A stretch of 64,000 bases of DNA from JAGXKT01 sp964531695 (GTDB lineage Bacteria; Planctomycetota; Phycisphaerae; SM23-33): NCBI GenBank assembly GCA_964531695.1, contig CAZHEH010000010.1:1-64000 (forward strand), read 5' to 3'. This document shows positions 27,501 through 35,429 of this stretch, one piece after another. The translations under genes and the position numbers were made by a program. Under the pieces are notes generated by a model, which saw only the letters and a list, made by a program, of their open reading frames with translations, was not told the origin of the DNA and did not search any database. Each line of letters begins with the position of its first letter. Positions within the stretch are counted from its first letter, which is position 1.

Positions 27501-29841
27501 ACGCCATCTCGTGGTCCGGGTCCTTCTCCAGGGCTTCGTTCAGCAGCCCCAGCGCCTCTTCGTAGTCATGGGCCCGAATCCGCAGCAGCGCCCGGTATGC
27601 CAGCACGCCGGGCAGGGGACGCATCCGCTCCGCCAGCAGCTTCTCCGCCTTGCCGGGAGCGGTGCGGTAGTACAGGTTGACCAGCAGCATGAGGCCCCGG
27701 CCATCCAGCGCCTCGCCGCGGTCGACGGCCTCGGAAAGGATCCGCTCGGCCTCCGCCGAATCCCCGGCGGCGAGAGACGCCTGGGCCTTCGCGTACGCCG
27801 CGACCCCGGCGTCGCCCAGCTCCCCGATCTCGTCGGCGTATTTCCGGGCCTCGGCGAGCAGGGCCTCCCGTTGCTCCGGGTTCTCACCGGCCAGCTCCGT
27901 CAGAACGGGCATCAATGCCAACAACACTTCCCGGCGATGCCCGGGCTCGTCGACCAACTCCAGAGCATCCCGCAGGCACGCAACGGTCGCGGCCGTGTCC
28001 TCCTGACGGTCGTGCACCACGGCCAAGCCGCGTGGGACCCGCCAGTTCTCCGGGTCGCGCTTCCGGGCCTCAACCAAGGCCTCCTCCGCCTTCTCCAGTT
28101 CGCCCTCGCTGAGGTAGTACTGCCCCAAGGCCAGAAACGGCAGAGCGGTATCCTCGCCGAGCGCCACGGCCTTCTTGAAGTGCTGCATCGCCGCCTTCTT
28201 CTGCCGCTCGGCCAAATCCTTGCGCTCCTCCGTGGCCTCGGGGTCGGCGAGCGTCGTCCGGGCCTGCCGGTTCAGGTGCTCGCCGTAAATCAGGTGGAGC
28301 CGGACGCTCTCGGGATTGTGCTTCAGCCCCGCCTGGCAGACCGGACCGGCGGCGTCCGTGAAGTGCTGCCGAAGAAACGCCACCCTCGACCGCCAGTAAT
28401 CCACGTTGTCGGGCTCCAGTTCCGTGGCCTTGCGAAATTCCTCCCGGGCCCGGTCGCGATACTCCCGTGAGTCCCGTACGGCCGACAGTTGGCTGTACGC
28501 CAAGCCGCGCATGTAGTGCGTCCGGGCGTGCGGGGCGATGGCCAGCATCGTCTCGGCCTGACTGAAGAACAGGTCCCAACTGGCCTTGGCGTTCGTGCGC
28601 CGGGCCTGCATCCAGTAGAACTCCAGGAGGCGCTCGCGCGCCTCGACGTGTTCGGGGTCACGGCTCAACGAGCGACGCAGGAGCTCCGAATAGCGAGACC
28701 CGCGTGCCCGACGGACTTCCGGGGGCAGGTCCGGCAACCGCGTGGCCATCGCGATGGCGACCTGAGCCAGTTGGTAGTTGTAGTCCGCGTTCCCGCGGTC
28801 GTTCGCCACGGCCTCCTCGTAGCGTGCGCTCGCCTCGGTCAGCAGCTTCTCGGCCTTGTCGTAGTCCTCGGCCTCCAGGGCGGCCAACGCCGATTCGTAG
28901 GCCTCCCGGCCGCGACGAGCGGCGGCGGCCGCCGCGTCGGCATCCAACACGGCCTCGGCGTACTGCTCCTGTGCGCGGCTGCGCAACTCCTCGGCCTGTT
29001 CCCTCTGCTCTTCGGTGACGTCCTCACCGGTGGTCAGGGCGAAGGCCTCGTGCCCCAGGAAGTCGCCGTAGATCGCGCGAAGCTCGGGACTGTCCGGAAT
29101 GTGGCGCAGGGCTTCCTGAAACACCCCGTCGACGCGGGTCCAGTCCACCCGCCCGGCGTCCCTCTGCTTGGCCAGGAACTGAAGCCGGAAGCGCCAGTTC
29201 GCTTCCTCCTTCGGGCCGATCTCAGTCGCCGTTTGGAAATCCTTGACGGCCTGCTGACGATGCTCGCGACTGTCGTGCCGTTCCGCCAGGCGGGCATGGG
29301 CGTAGCCGCGGCGTCGATGTGTCGCCGCATCCTCCTTGACCATCTCCAGCAGTCGGTCCGCCTCCTCGATGAAACTCTCCCATTCGGCGTTTTGACCCAT
29401 GGAGATATTCCAAAGGAGTTCCACGAGGTCCGTTCGGGCCGGGGTGTAGTTTGGATCTCGCTGCAGAGAAAGGTCTAGCAGCCGACGGTACTCCCTGATG
29501 TGGCCGCGACGGTCCACTTCGCTGAGCGTCGGGATCTCAAGGGCCCACGTCTTGTGAATGCGCGCACCGTCGTAGGGGTACTCTGGGTTGTCCTCGCCCG
29601 CCCGGATGGCCGCGCGTGCCTCTCGGTCCGCCTCCTTCAGGTGCGTCAAGGCCGCTTCGTAGTCGCCCCCCTCGATCGCGGCCTGCGCCTGCTCGTATTC
29701 GGCCCGATACTTGGCCGCGTGCGTTTCCGGGTCCTTGGGCCACAGGTCCAACGCCAGGGCCATCAGTCCGGCCAGCAACACCACGCCGAACGCGCTCAGA
29801 AGGATCACCAGCCGCTTGTTGAGTTTCTTCTTCCGTGCCAT
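24511..29841 (-). CDS. Giant membrane-anchored TPR protein of the exosortase/EPS locus
   Basis: 1776 residues. A single N-terminal anchor (LVILLSAFGVVLLAGLMALA, about 11-30) follows a basic start (MARKKKLNKR), so the bulk should be periplasmic. The remainder is almost entirely tetratricopeptide-type helical pairs, visible as repeated A-x-x-Y-x-x-A and LEPDN/LNNLAY-like elements, for example HAASLNNLAYLISDTQ near the C-terminus and FLALGQYYLSEGELEKAEEA mid-protein. Large TPR proteins (PrsT-like) are regular partners of exosortase-linked EPS loci, where a scaffold role in polymer assembly or export is assumed. It lies 24 bases after the EpsI-like gene and overlaps the BY-kinase gene by four bases. 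No enzymatic domain is seen. Confidence 0.85.
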   Translation of the reverse strand: MARKKKLNKRLVILLSAFGVVLLAGLMALALDLWPKDPETHAAKYRAEYEQAQAAIEGGDYEAALTHLKEADREARAAIRAGEDNPEYPYDGARIHKTWALEIPTLSEVDRRGHIREYRRLLDLSLQRDPNYTPARTDLVELLWNISMGQNAEWESFIEEADRLLEMVKEDAATHRRRGYAHARLAERHDSREHRQQAVKDFQTATEIGPKEEANWRFRLQFLAKQRDAGRVDWTRVDGVFQEALRHIPDSPELRAIYGDFLGHEAFALTTGEDVTEEQREQAEELRSRAQEQYAEAVLDADAAAAAARRGREAYESALAALEAEDYDKAEKLLTEASARYEEAVANDRGNADYNYQLAQVAIAMATRLPDLPPEVRRARGSRYSELLRRSLSRDPEHVEARERLLEFYWMQARRTNAKASWDLFFSQAETMLAIAPHARTHYMRGLAYSQLSAVRDSREYRDRAREEFRKATELEPDNVDYWRSRVAFLRQHFTDAAGPVCQAGLKHNPESVRLHLIYGEHLNRQARTTLADPEATEERKDLAERQKKAAMQHFKKAVALGEDTALPFLALGQYYLSEGELEKAEEALVEARKRDPENWRVPRGLAVVHDRQEDTAATVACLRDALELVDEPGHRREVLLALMPVLTELAGENPEQREALLAEARKYADEIGELGDAGVAAYAKAQASLAAGDSAEAERILSEAVDRGEALDGRGLMLLVNLYYRTAPGKAEKLLAERMRPLPGVLAYRALLRIRAHDYEEALGLLNEALEKDPDHEMASRLRPVVLALRSDPPRVPAGLEFGQTERGVLLEAYMSRASQLWDDGQRLQTVELLEQLHEKLPAEPRIISFLVACYRQIDRDDEAQAFIERLSAAHAEDPGMTAWLASLSASDDEERFEVSMAAAGEAETPLEREIQQARVCARFGKSERFEEHLARAVEIDPTDPRIIELKINYALAQDPPDLETARTWVGRAREQDADGAGGRFFAARLAAAEGDYAAAADAVRGALAARPGQRRWRVLLAEYTRRRGDVSAVERLERAEQILRDAVASDPGHTAAVIELARLLAQRGKLDEFQKWVIQAHRLAPNHPEVESWKLVVDETEAEDDALQPYIRQRREMLPPEGEEWNESDVRNASRLARLYERAGRMDAAETYYELAYKRGSDKLSGARMVGRFYVRQGRPERLDSLFQPLLDSAADKAEKSRRWLLYGELLAADRPDEAMRAYNLALETDPDSGRAYRAKAALLFDDDQPGEAEAVLTRCLERLPDHLPARAQRGRYRAQSGDLPGARRDLEAVLEANPDAPEPLRLLADVAYQQGEPEAAKAYLNRRLETHPEDAEFCLTMSRILRMEGEAGKARQVLGRATVDSTSPAQLTRFASQCRALGELSRAEQLYRSALTKGREDEAYEPALRGLVELYMLQEDWDRLTPLLARAHRLYPDEVYYWSREADMYAAQGLRREQFAALTKAYEIAPTELRVVGPLVMTLLEVERPDQALKVARAYQREVGMAPLLEAGRARAMHMQGQTGEADKLFLSLVEDTPEQDLANVLAQMRAAYGTAAAAEKLSDWLDRRPDSVNLRLRLSTWRLGTGKTEAALRVLKDIEDTEMSDAERGNLHHQLGSIYYGMKDYDRARRHYEISLDAVPKHAASLNNLAYLISDTQTDPGQLAQAIEYARRARDARPDEGNIRDTYAWLLAGQGRYEEARSELERALEAESENPVIYYHLGIVYEELGEYAKARAQLNMAKEFGPDGDLNPKIEKALQRVEDALSRGSDET

Positions 29842-29865
29842 AACCGTATTCCGTGCAAGCGCCTT

Positions 29866-30774
29866 CTAGTTTGTTTCCTCGGCCGCTCGCGCCGCCTCGA
29901 TGGCCTCGGCCGACGGCAACGCCTTCAGGATCTCCGGCAGCGCGCAGGCCGCAAAGTCCTCCGCCAACGCATTCGCCTGATCGAAATCAGCCACCTCCCC
30001 CAGGGGGCTGAACTGTATCTTCGCGAAGTAACAGTACTTCAGCCACGGCGCGGTCAGCCGAAGGCGGACCATCTTCCAATCGGCCTCCGGCTTCGCGTTG
30101 AGTCCGAAGGTATAGAACTCCACGACTTTCCCGCCGGTTCGGTTCACGAAATCCGCTCGCCGCCACGGCACGGCATCTCTCCACTTGACGCCCGGCGCGT
30201 CTTCCTCCCAGGCCGAAGGCGGCACGGAGAGCGGCACGGTCTTTCCGCCCAGAGGGGTCATCCCGGCCGCCTGCCCGCACCGCTCGGGCACGTGTGGAAC
30301 CGTGTCCAGCATGCCGGTGTAGTAGTAAACGCCGAGGTGCCAGAGCCGTCCCGTTCGCGTATCCTCGTAGATTCGGATGGCATACCAGTTGCTGCGGCGG
30401 TTCGGCAGACGCTTTCGGTCCGTGCTGTGGCCGATGCCGAGCAGATCCAACTGCTCGTCGCGTACCGTCACCTCGCCGTCGGGGACGCCATCGCCGTCGA
30501 AATCATGTTCCGTCATGCGGTACCGCACCTCGCCGGTCGCATCGCGGAACTCGCGCGCCAGTGACGTGCAGCGGAAGTCCTCGTTCACCTGCACCCCCGC
30601 CGGCCAGGGAACCGGCTCCTTGGCCAAGACCCACTGGAGCTGCTGCTGGGCGACGTTCCAGCCCGCCGCGCATACCAGCAGGATTGCGGCGGCGATCATG
30701 AAGTGCGGGTTCCGCCCGCACCATCCCAGGGCCCCGGTTGCCTTTTCGGGGAAGCTGCGATCACCTTCGGTCAT
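29866..30774 (-). CDS. Exosortase-associated protein, EpsI-like (tentative)
   Basis: 302 residues from the ATG at 30774, which overlaps the exosortase stop by four bases (ATGA). One N-terminal membrane helix (HFMIAAAILLVCAAGWNVAQ, about 24-43) precedes a soluble, presumably periplasmic domain. Features include EVRYRMTEHDFDGDGVPDGE, a Dx[DN]xDG-like loop, YAIRIYEDTRTGRLWHLGVY and VPHVPERCGQAAGM. EpsI/DUF3485-type proteins occupy the gene slot beside exosortases and show a comparable 'HxPxxC' patch, but the resemblance here is weak and position is the main argument. Function of such proteins is not settled; a role in EPS assembly or in exosortase processing is inferred. Confidence 0.6.
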   Translation of the reverse strand: MTEGDRSFPEKATGALGWCGRNPHFMIAAAILLVCAAGWNVAQQQLQWVLAKEPVPWPAGVQVNEDFRCTSLAREFRDATGEVRYRMTEHDFDGDGVPDGEVTVRDEQLDLLGIGHSTDRKRLPNRRSNWYAIRIYEDTRTGRLWHLGVYYYTGMLDTVPHVPERCGQAAGMTPLGGKTVPLSVPPSAWEEDAPGVKWRDAVPWRRADFVNRTGGKVVEFYTFGLNAKPEADWKMVRLRLTAPWLKYCYFAKIQFSPLGEVADFDQANALAEDFAACALPEILKALPSAEAIEAARAAEETN

Positions 30775-31829
30775 GTCCGGGCCTCCTCCGCAACAGGGGC
30801 GGTTGTGTCGTCGTCCGGCTCGGCGTCCTCTTCCTCGTCGACCTCGACGTAGAAGGCCCGCAGCAGCAAGCTGAGCAGCCACAACAGCAGCAGCGCCGGG
30901 AACAGCATCAGAATGCCCGTGAATGTATGCATGAAGTCCTTGCCCAACTCGGGCTTGTCGAGCACGAACATCGTGCAGGTGATGGTAACCCGAAGCACGT
31001 TGCAGAACACCGCAATGGGCAGCCCCGCCAGCACGAGCGCGATACGCTGCCACAGCGGTCGCTCCTCGAGGTAGGCCATCGCCACGCCCAAGGCGGCGAA
31101 GGCCATGAGCAGGCGCATGCCCGCGCAGGCCTCGGCCACGGTCAGAGGATGCTGCTTCCCGCTGACGCTCTCCACGACCAAGTGGCTGTGGGTCACGCTG
31201 ACCCCGACGCCGAACAGCGTCAGGATCTTGGCCGCCCCGGCGGCCGCCAGCTCCTGGAGCGGGCCGGCGATGCGGCCGTAGATCATCTCCGGCAGTGGGA
31301 TCGCGAACAGGAGGAACAGGATGGGCAGCCACGTGAGCTTGATCACCTGGGGCCCGGCGAGGTACAGCACCAGGCCGAACAGCAGGAAGACCATATTGGC
31401 CTGGCGGAACATCGCGTTGCGGATCGGATAGAACCCGGCGAACATGCCGACGATCGCCAGCAGGACGATCGGAAGCCCCCACAGGCACACGCGGCGGCGA
31501 GCCCGCAGAAGCTCGTGCCAGCGGCTGTAGATCAGATACACGCTGAACAGCGGGATGATGAACCCGTGCGTCCAGTTCGGGTCGTCGATCCATTTGCGGA
31601 AGAGCGCGGGGTACTGCCAGGCGGTGAGCCAGATGAACAGCGCCGCCAGCACGCCGATCTTGACCAGCGTCTCGGTCGGCAGCGCGTCGCGCCAAGTCAG
31701 TTCCTGCCCCGTCGAGACCATGTCGGCAAGGCGACCGCCTCGGGACGGGGACCTGTTCTGGGAAGTTAGGTCCGCCATGGGAGATTCGAGCTTCAGCCGG
31801 CTGGGGGAACCGATGCGCCCCCTGAGCAC
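30771..31829 (-). CDS. Exosortase (PEP-CTERM-type transpeptidase, integral membrane)
   Basis: 352 residues with about eight membrane spans. The family catalytic residues are all visible: Cys235 in VAEACAGMRLL, Arg280 in FCNVLRVTITC and His301 in FMHTFTGIL. Early conserved elements NWTHGFIIPLFSVYLIYSRW and AIPLPEMIYG also fit. Exosortases recognise short C-terminal sorting tails and cleave them at the outer face of the inner membrane, and are nearly always encoded with EPS genes, as here. The GTG start at 31829 has GGTGG upstream and lies 7 bases after the preceding stop; an ATG at 31778 (MADLTS) is the alternative. An acidic C-terminal tail (VDEEEDAEPDDD) is unusual. No sorting target is seen in this window. 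Confidence 0.92.
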   Translation of the reverse strand: MLRGRIGSPSRLKLESPMADLTSQNRSPSRGGRLADMVSTGQELTWRDALPTETLVKIGVLAALFIWLTAWQYPALFRKWIDDPNWTHGFIIPLFSVYLIYSRWHELLRARRRVCLWGLPIVLLAIVGMFAGFYPIRNAMFRQANMVFLLFGLVLYLAGPQVIKLTWLPILFLLFAIPLPEMIYGRIAGPLQELAAAGAAKILTLFGVGVSVTHSHLVVESVSGKQHPLTVAEACAGMRLLMAFAALGVAMAYLEERPLWQRIALVLAGLPIAVFCNVLRVTITCTMFVLDKPELGKDFMHTFTGILMLFPALLLLWLLSLLLRAFYVEVDEEEDAEPDDDTTAPVAEEART

Positions 31830-31836
31830 GCCGGCA

Positions 31837-33525
31837 TCACCACCGGGTAAAGCGTCTGCTGGTTGGTGTGACAGTCAGCGGATCGGCGAAGTTGCGGTCG
31901 TAGATGAACCCGAATCCGTACGTCAGGCGGAAGGCGTTGCGCAGTACCGGGTAGAACGACTGTCGCCAGTCCGTGCCCACCATGACCATGTCATCCGGAC
32001 GCAGGAAAATGTCCGGCTCTTCGCCTTGAAAGATCGCCTCCAAGTCCAAGGATAGCATCTGCTCCTGGTCGTTCCCCAGCCGCCGGATCAGAACCGTGTT
32101 CTCCGGCCAGGCCAGGGGGCCCAGGTTACCGGCCGCCGTCACCGCCTGCTTCACCGTCACGCGACGACCGGTAAGCGAGTAAACTCCGGGGCGGAGCACC
32201 TCACCGCCCACGTAGAATTCACCGACCTCCAGTGTCGGTATATGGATAGTATCGTTGTCGCGGACCACAATGTTCATCCGCGGATCGCCTTCTCTGAGCT
32301 TGCTCAGGTTGATGGCGATGACCCGGGCCATGTCCAGCCGCTCCACCTCGCGCCAGCCGTACGGATCCCGGGCGCCTGTGCCCTCCCGAGGGGACAGAAC
32401 CTCGCGCGTCGGCATCTCCCGCGCGGGCGGGCGGTCCGGCTCAACGCCGTCACCCGACGGCGTCTCGGCCGGCGGCGCTTCCTGCTCGACGGGAATCCAT
32501 CGACCGTCGGAGTAAATCCATCGCACCCGCCGGGACGGGGCCGGCATGTCGGACGGCCCGGTGGTCGGACCCGTGGCGGCCGTCTCGCTCATCGGAGGTA
32601 GAACGCTCGGAGGCGCGGTGTCGTCCTCCGGCGCCGGGCGCGTGCTGGGCTGGCCCAGAAGCTGCTCGATCTCGCGGAGCGCCTCCTCGGTTTCGGCGTC
32701 GGTGGGCTCGTCCTCGCCGGGCTCGACGGGCTCGCCGTCCTCGGGCTCCAGCGGAGTCTGCTCCGGCTCGCCGTCGCCCGGCTCCTCGCGGGGCTCGGCC
32801 TCCTCCGGAATCCGGGGCAGTGCGGCCGGGGCGCCGGCGTCCGCTCCCGGCTCGGTCAGAGGCGTGGCCTTGCCGGCGGGAAGCTGACGGATCACGTAGA
32901 TGTAGCGGATATTGCTCTGGACCACCCCGCCGGCCGTGGCGATCGCCTCGAGCAGACGCATGTCCTTGCGGATGATGTTGTAGGTGCCCGGGCGGTTCAC
33001 CGCCCCGAGGATCGAATAGGTGTTCTGCCGCTTGGCAACCACCGAGACGGAGACGGTCGGATCCTTGAGGAAGTCCCCGCGGTACGCGTCCTGAATGGCC
33101 TGCTTGAACTGCTGGGCGGTCAGGCCCTCGGCCTTGATCCGCTCGGGCAGCAGTGGCAGATCGACGAAACCGCTGCGGGAGACTTGTCGGCGAAGGACCG
33201 TCTCCAGCCCTTGCTGAAACAGGTCCAGCACGGAGATGTCCAGCACGTCCTCGGCGCCGATGATGTAGTCGCGCTCGGTGTAGGACCAGTCGCCCTCGCG
33301 GGGGAAGGTTGCATTGGGGACGAGTTCCTGGTGGGTATCGCCCATGCCGATGGACGGCAGGATGGGATTGACCGCGGGACGCTCCTGCGGCTCGATCACG
33401 TCCTCGGGGGCGAAGAAGCGGTGCTGGCCGGTCTTCAGCGCGTCACGGATGCCCTCGCAGCCCACGAGGAATCCCCCGGAAACCGTGCATGCCGCGATCA
33501 ACATCGCCAGGAACCGCTTCGACAT
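31837..33525 (-). CDS. Polysaccharide export lipoprotein (Wza family, SLBB domains) with Pro/Glu-rich insert
   Basis: 562 residues. The ATG at 33525 begins a lipoprotein signal with lipobox LVGC, so outer-membrane anchoring is expected. The poly-export domain starts near residue 68 (DYIIGAEDVLDISVLDLFQQ) and runs into an SLBB domain (SILGAVNRPGTYNIIRKDMR). A low-complexity linker of roughly 180 residues rich in Glu, Pro and Asp follows (about 215-395). A second SLBB unit then appears (VGEFYVGGEVLRPGVYSL), followed by the end domain DIFLRPDDMVMVGTDW. The protein should form the outer-membrane channel for the polymer made with the BY-kinase/Wzz fusion. The long acidic linker between SLBB units is not typical of Wza. 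Confidence 0.9.
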   Translation of the reverse strand: MSKRFLAMLIAACTVSGGFLVGCEGIRDALKTGQHRFFAPEDVIEPQERPAVNPILPSIGMGDTHQELVPNATFPREGDWSYTERDYIIGAEDVLDISVLDLFQQGLETVLRRQVSRSGFVDLPLLPERIKAEGLTAQQFKQAIQDAYRGDFLKDPTVSVSVVAKRQNTYSILGAVNRPGTYNIIRKDMRLLEAIATAGGVVQSNIRYIYVIRQLPAGKATPLTEPGADAGAPAALPRIPEEAEPREEPGDGEPEQTPLEPEDGEPVEPGEDEPTDAETEEALREIEQLLGQPSTRPAPEDDTAPPSVLPPMSETAATGPTTGPSDMPAPSRRVRWIYSDGRWIPVEQEAPPAETPSGDGVEPDRPPAREMPTREVLSPREGTGARDPYGWREVERLDMARVIAINLSKLREGDPRMNIVVRDNDTIHIPTLEVGEFYVGGEVLRPGVYSLTGRRVTVKQAVTAAGNLGPLAWPENTVLIRRLGNDQEQMLSLDLEAIFQGEEPDIFLRPDDMVMVGTDWRQSFYPVLRNAFRLTYGFGFIYDRNFADPLTVTPTSRRFTRW

Positions 33526-33753
33526 TGGTACGTTCGCCTTTCTCGAAGAGAGCTTGACTCGCCCGCGGACGCGGCGCGGGCCGGTCTTCGAATTCAATAG
33601 AATGCCCGATCCGGCCGCCCAGTGCAAGCGCAGTTTATTGCCGCGGACGGCTCGATCACCGGCCTTGGGGCACTATCGGCCATTCGACTCGACGGCTTGA
33701 CACCGCCCGAGGTCGGCTCGCGTCGCATCTTCGTCCAGTAACAAAACTTGGCG

Positions 33754-35409
33754 TCACGGTGACCACGGATCGACCGGCCCGGACACCTCCACGGCGGCCG
33801 GGCGCTCCAGCACGCCCGGAAGTACGAAAAGCGCGGAACCGTCAAAGAGCCGCACGACCGGACGCACCGCACGGCCGGCGCAGTTCACCGTCGGCGGCTC
33901 GGTCCAGCGGCCGAACACGCGGAACGCCGCCCCGCTTAACCCGCCCTGCGACGGCTCAACGACGAATCGGCAGTTGCCGGCGCGTGCGGCCGACACGTAG
34001 CAGCCCTGCGACTCGTCGAAGCCGTCGTCCTCACCGTCGCCCGGCACATCCGCGTCGGACGCCAGCACCGGACGGATCGTCGCGGGGCGCAGGTACGCCT
34101 TCATCGCCGCCTCGCCGCGCTCTCCGCCGGGAACCAGCCAACTCCAGTCGCCCACGGGGCCCACGAGGGCGTCCGCGACAACCTGCCGGCTGATCCCATC
34201 ACCGTCATGGGCACACACCCGCACCGCACGAATGCGCACGCGGCCGACAGGCCGCCCGCCCGCGTTATTCAACGTTACGTGGGTCACCCGATCCGCGTTC
34301 GGATAGAAGGTATATTCCCATCGGACGCGGCGCACGGCCTCGGAGGCCCACTCGCCCATCCGGGACGGGAAGTACCACGTAGCCGCCAGCCGCACGCGGA
34401 CCGCGTTGTGCTCCAAGACTTCCGCCTCGCCGATCCGCCGCCGCCCCAGCAGCGACACGTTCTCAACGGCCGGTTCGGAAATCGGGCGCTCGCCGGGGGG
34501 AGACAGCTCGAGCGCCGCCTGCTCGTCGCCCAGACGCCAGAGCCCGTCGTCGCCGCGGGAGAGGGAATACTCCCGGCCGCCCTCGATCGAGAGCGTGTAG
34601 TCCAGACCGTGCTTGCGAAGCGTCATGCCGGGCGGCACGGGGGTCAGCTCACGGGTGTTGTCGACGAGCATGATGTCGTCGACGTGGAAGCGGACCGGAC
34701 CGGCCGCGGCCGCGAAGCCCAGCGACACCGCTCGCACGTCCGAGGCGTCGAAGTTGGGCTGCTCGCCCAGTCGGCGGATGTCGACCAGCACGGTATTCCA
34801 CCCGGTCCGAACGAGCCGACGGGGAGATTGCCAGGAGCCCGCGGCCGTGTCGAGTGTGATGCGCAGGTCGTCCCGGATGGCCGGACTACGGAGCGAAATG
34901 CTCAGGAGCGTGTAGCCGGTGAAGTCGCGCACCTCCGGGCGATAGACCAGCCGCTGCCCCGGCGCCAACTCGGCCTCGAGTGCCCCGACGCCCGTGCGGC
35001 TCTCGGTGACGGTGAAGCGGAGCTCATCCTCGGGGCCGGGCGGGTCCATGCGGAAGCCCGCCACCTGCTCGCGTCCGGGCGGGCCGCCCGGCACGTCCTC
35101 GAAGTCGGCCAGCGGCACAAATCGGCCGGTGACGGTCTCGGGATACGCCCGTGCCTGCTGCACCGGCAACGGAGGCAGCCCCGGCAGACCGTCGCCCCGG
35201 CGTGACGCGGTCTCGGACGGCTCCGGTCCGGGGCTCGCCCAAGGCATGCCATCCGGCAGCTTGCATCCGGCCAGCATCGTCAGCAGAACGGCCGGACAAG
35301 CCAGCCATGCCGCCCATTGCCGGAGCCAAGCAGGTGGGCCTGCCCGTCCGGCGTGCGGGTAGCACGCCGGTTGTGCCACCCGAGCGCGGATGGAACAGCC
35401 GCGGCGCAT
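33754..35409 (-). CDS. Lipoprotein with N-terminal carbohydrate-binding-like beta-sandwich
   Basis: 551 residues. Start ATG at 35409 with GGAAGGA eight bases upstream, 20 bases after the SecDF stop. The signal ends in lipobox LAGC, so it is probably membrane-anchored in the periplasm or outer membrane. Residues about 95-250 have the run FEDVPGGPP, TGYTLLSISLRSP, GWNTVLVDIRRLG and VRFHVDDIMLVDN, a pattern typical of CBM/CIA30-like beta-sandwich folds. The remainder (about 260-551) is beta-rich, with aromatic patches and GDWSWLVPGG, and is not recognised. Its position between SecDF and the EPS export gene suggests an envelope role; whether it belongs to the EPS operon or is just a neighbour is open. 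Confidence 0.72.
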   Translation of the reverse strand: MRRGCSIRARVAQPACYPHAGRAGPPAWLRQWAAWLACPAVLLTMLAGCKLPDGMPWASPGPEPSETASRRGDGLPGLPPLPVQQARAYPETVTGRFVPLADFEDVPGGPPGREQVAGFRMDPPGPEDELRFTVTESRTGVGALEAELAPGQRLVYRPEVRDFTGYTLLSISLRSPAIRDDLRITLDTAAGSWQSPRRLVRTGWNTVLVDIRRLGEQPNFDASDVRAVSLGFAAAAGPVRFHVDDIMLVDNTRELTPVPPGMTLRKHGLDYTLSIEGGREYSLSRGDDGLWRLGDEQAALELSPPGERPISEPAVENVSLLGRRRIGEAEVLEHNAVRVRLAATWYFPSRMGEWASEAVRRVRWEYTFYPNADRVTHVTLNNAGGRPVGRVRIRAVRVCAHDGDGISRQVVADALVGPVGDWSWLVPGGERGEAAMKAYLRPATIRPVLASDADVPGDGEDDGFDESQGCYVSAARAGNCRFVVEPSQGGLSGAAFRVFGRWTEPPTVNCAGRAVRPVVRLFDGSALFVLPGVLERPAAVEVSGPVDPWSP

Positions 35410-35429
35410 AGGCCCATCCTTCCGCCGCG

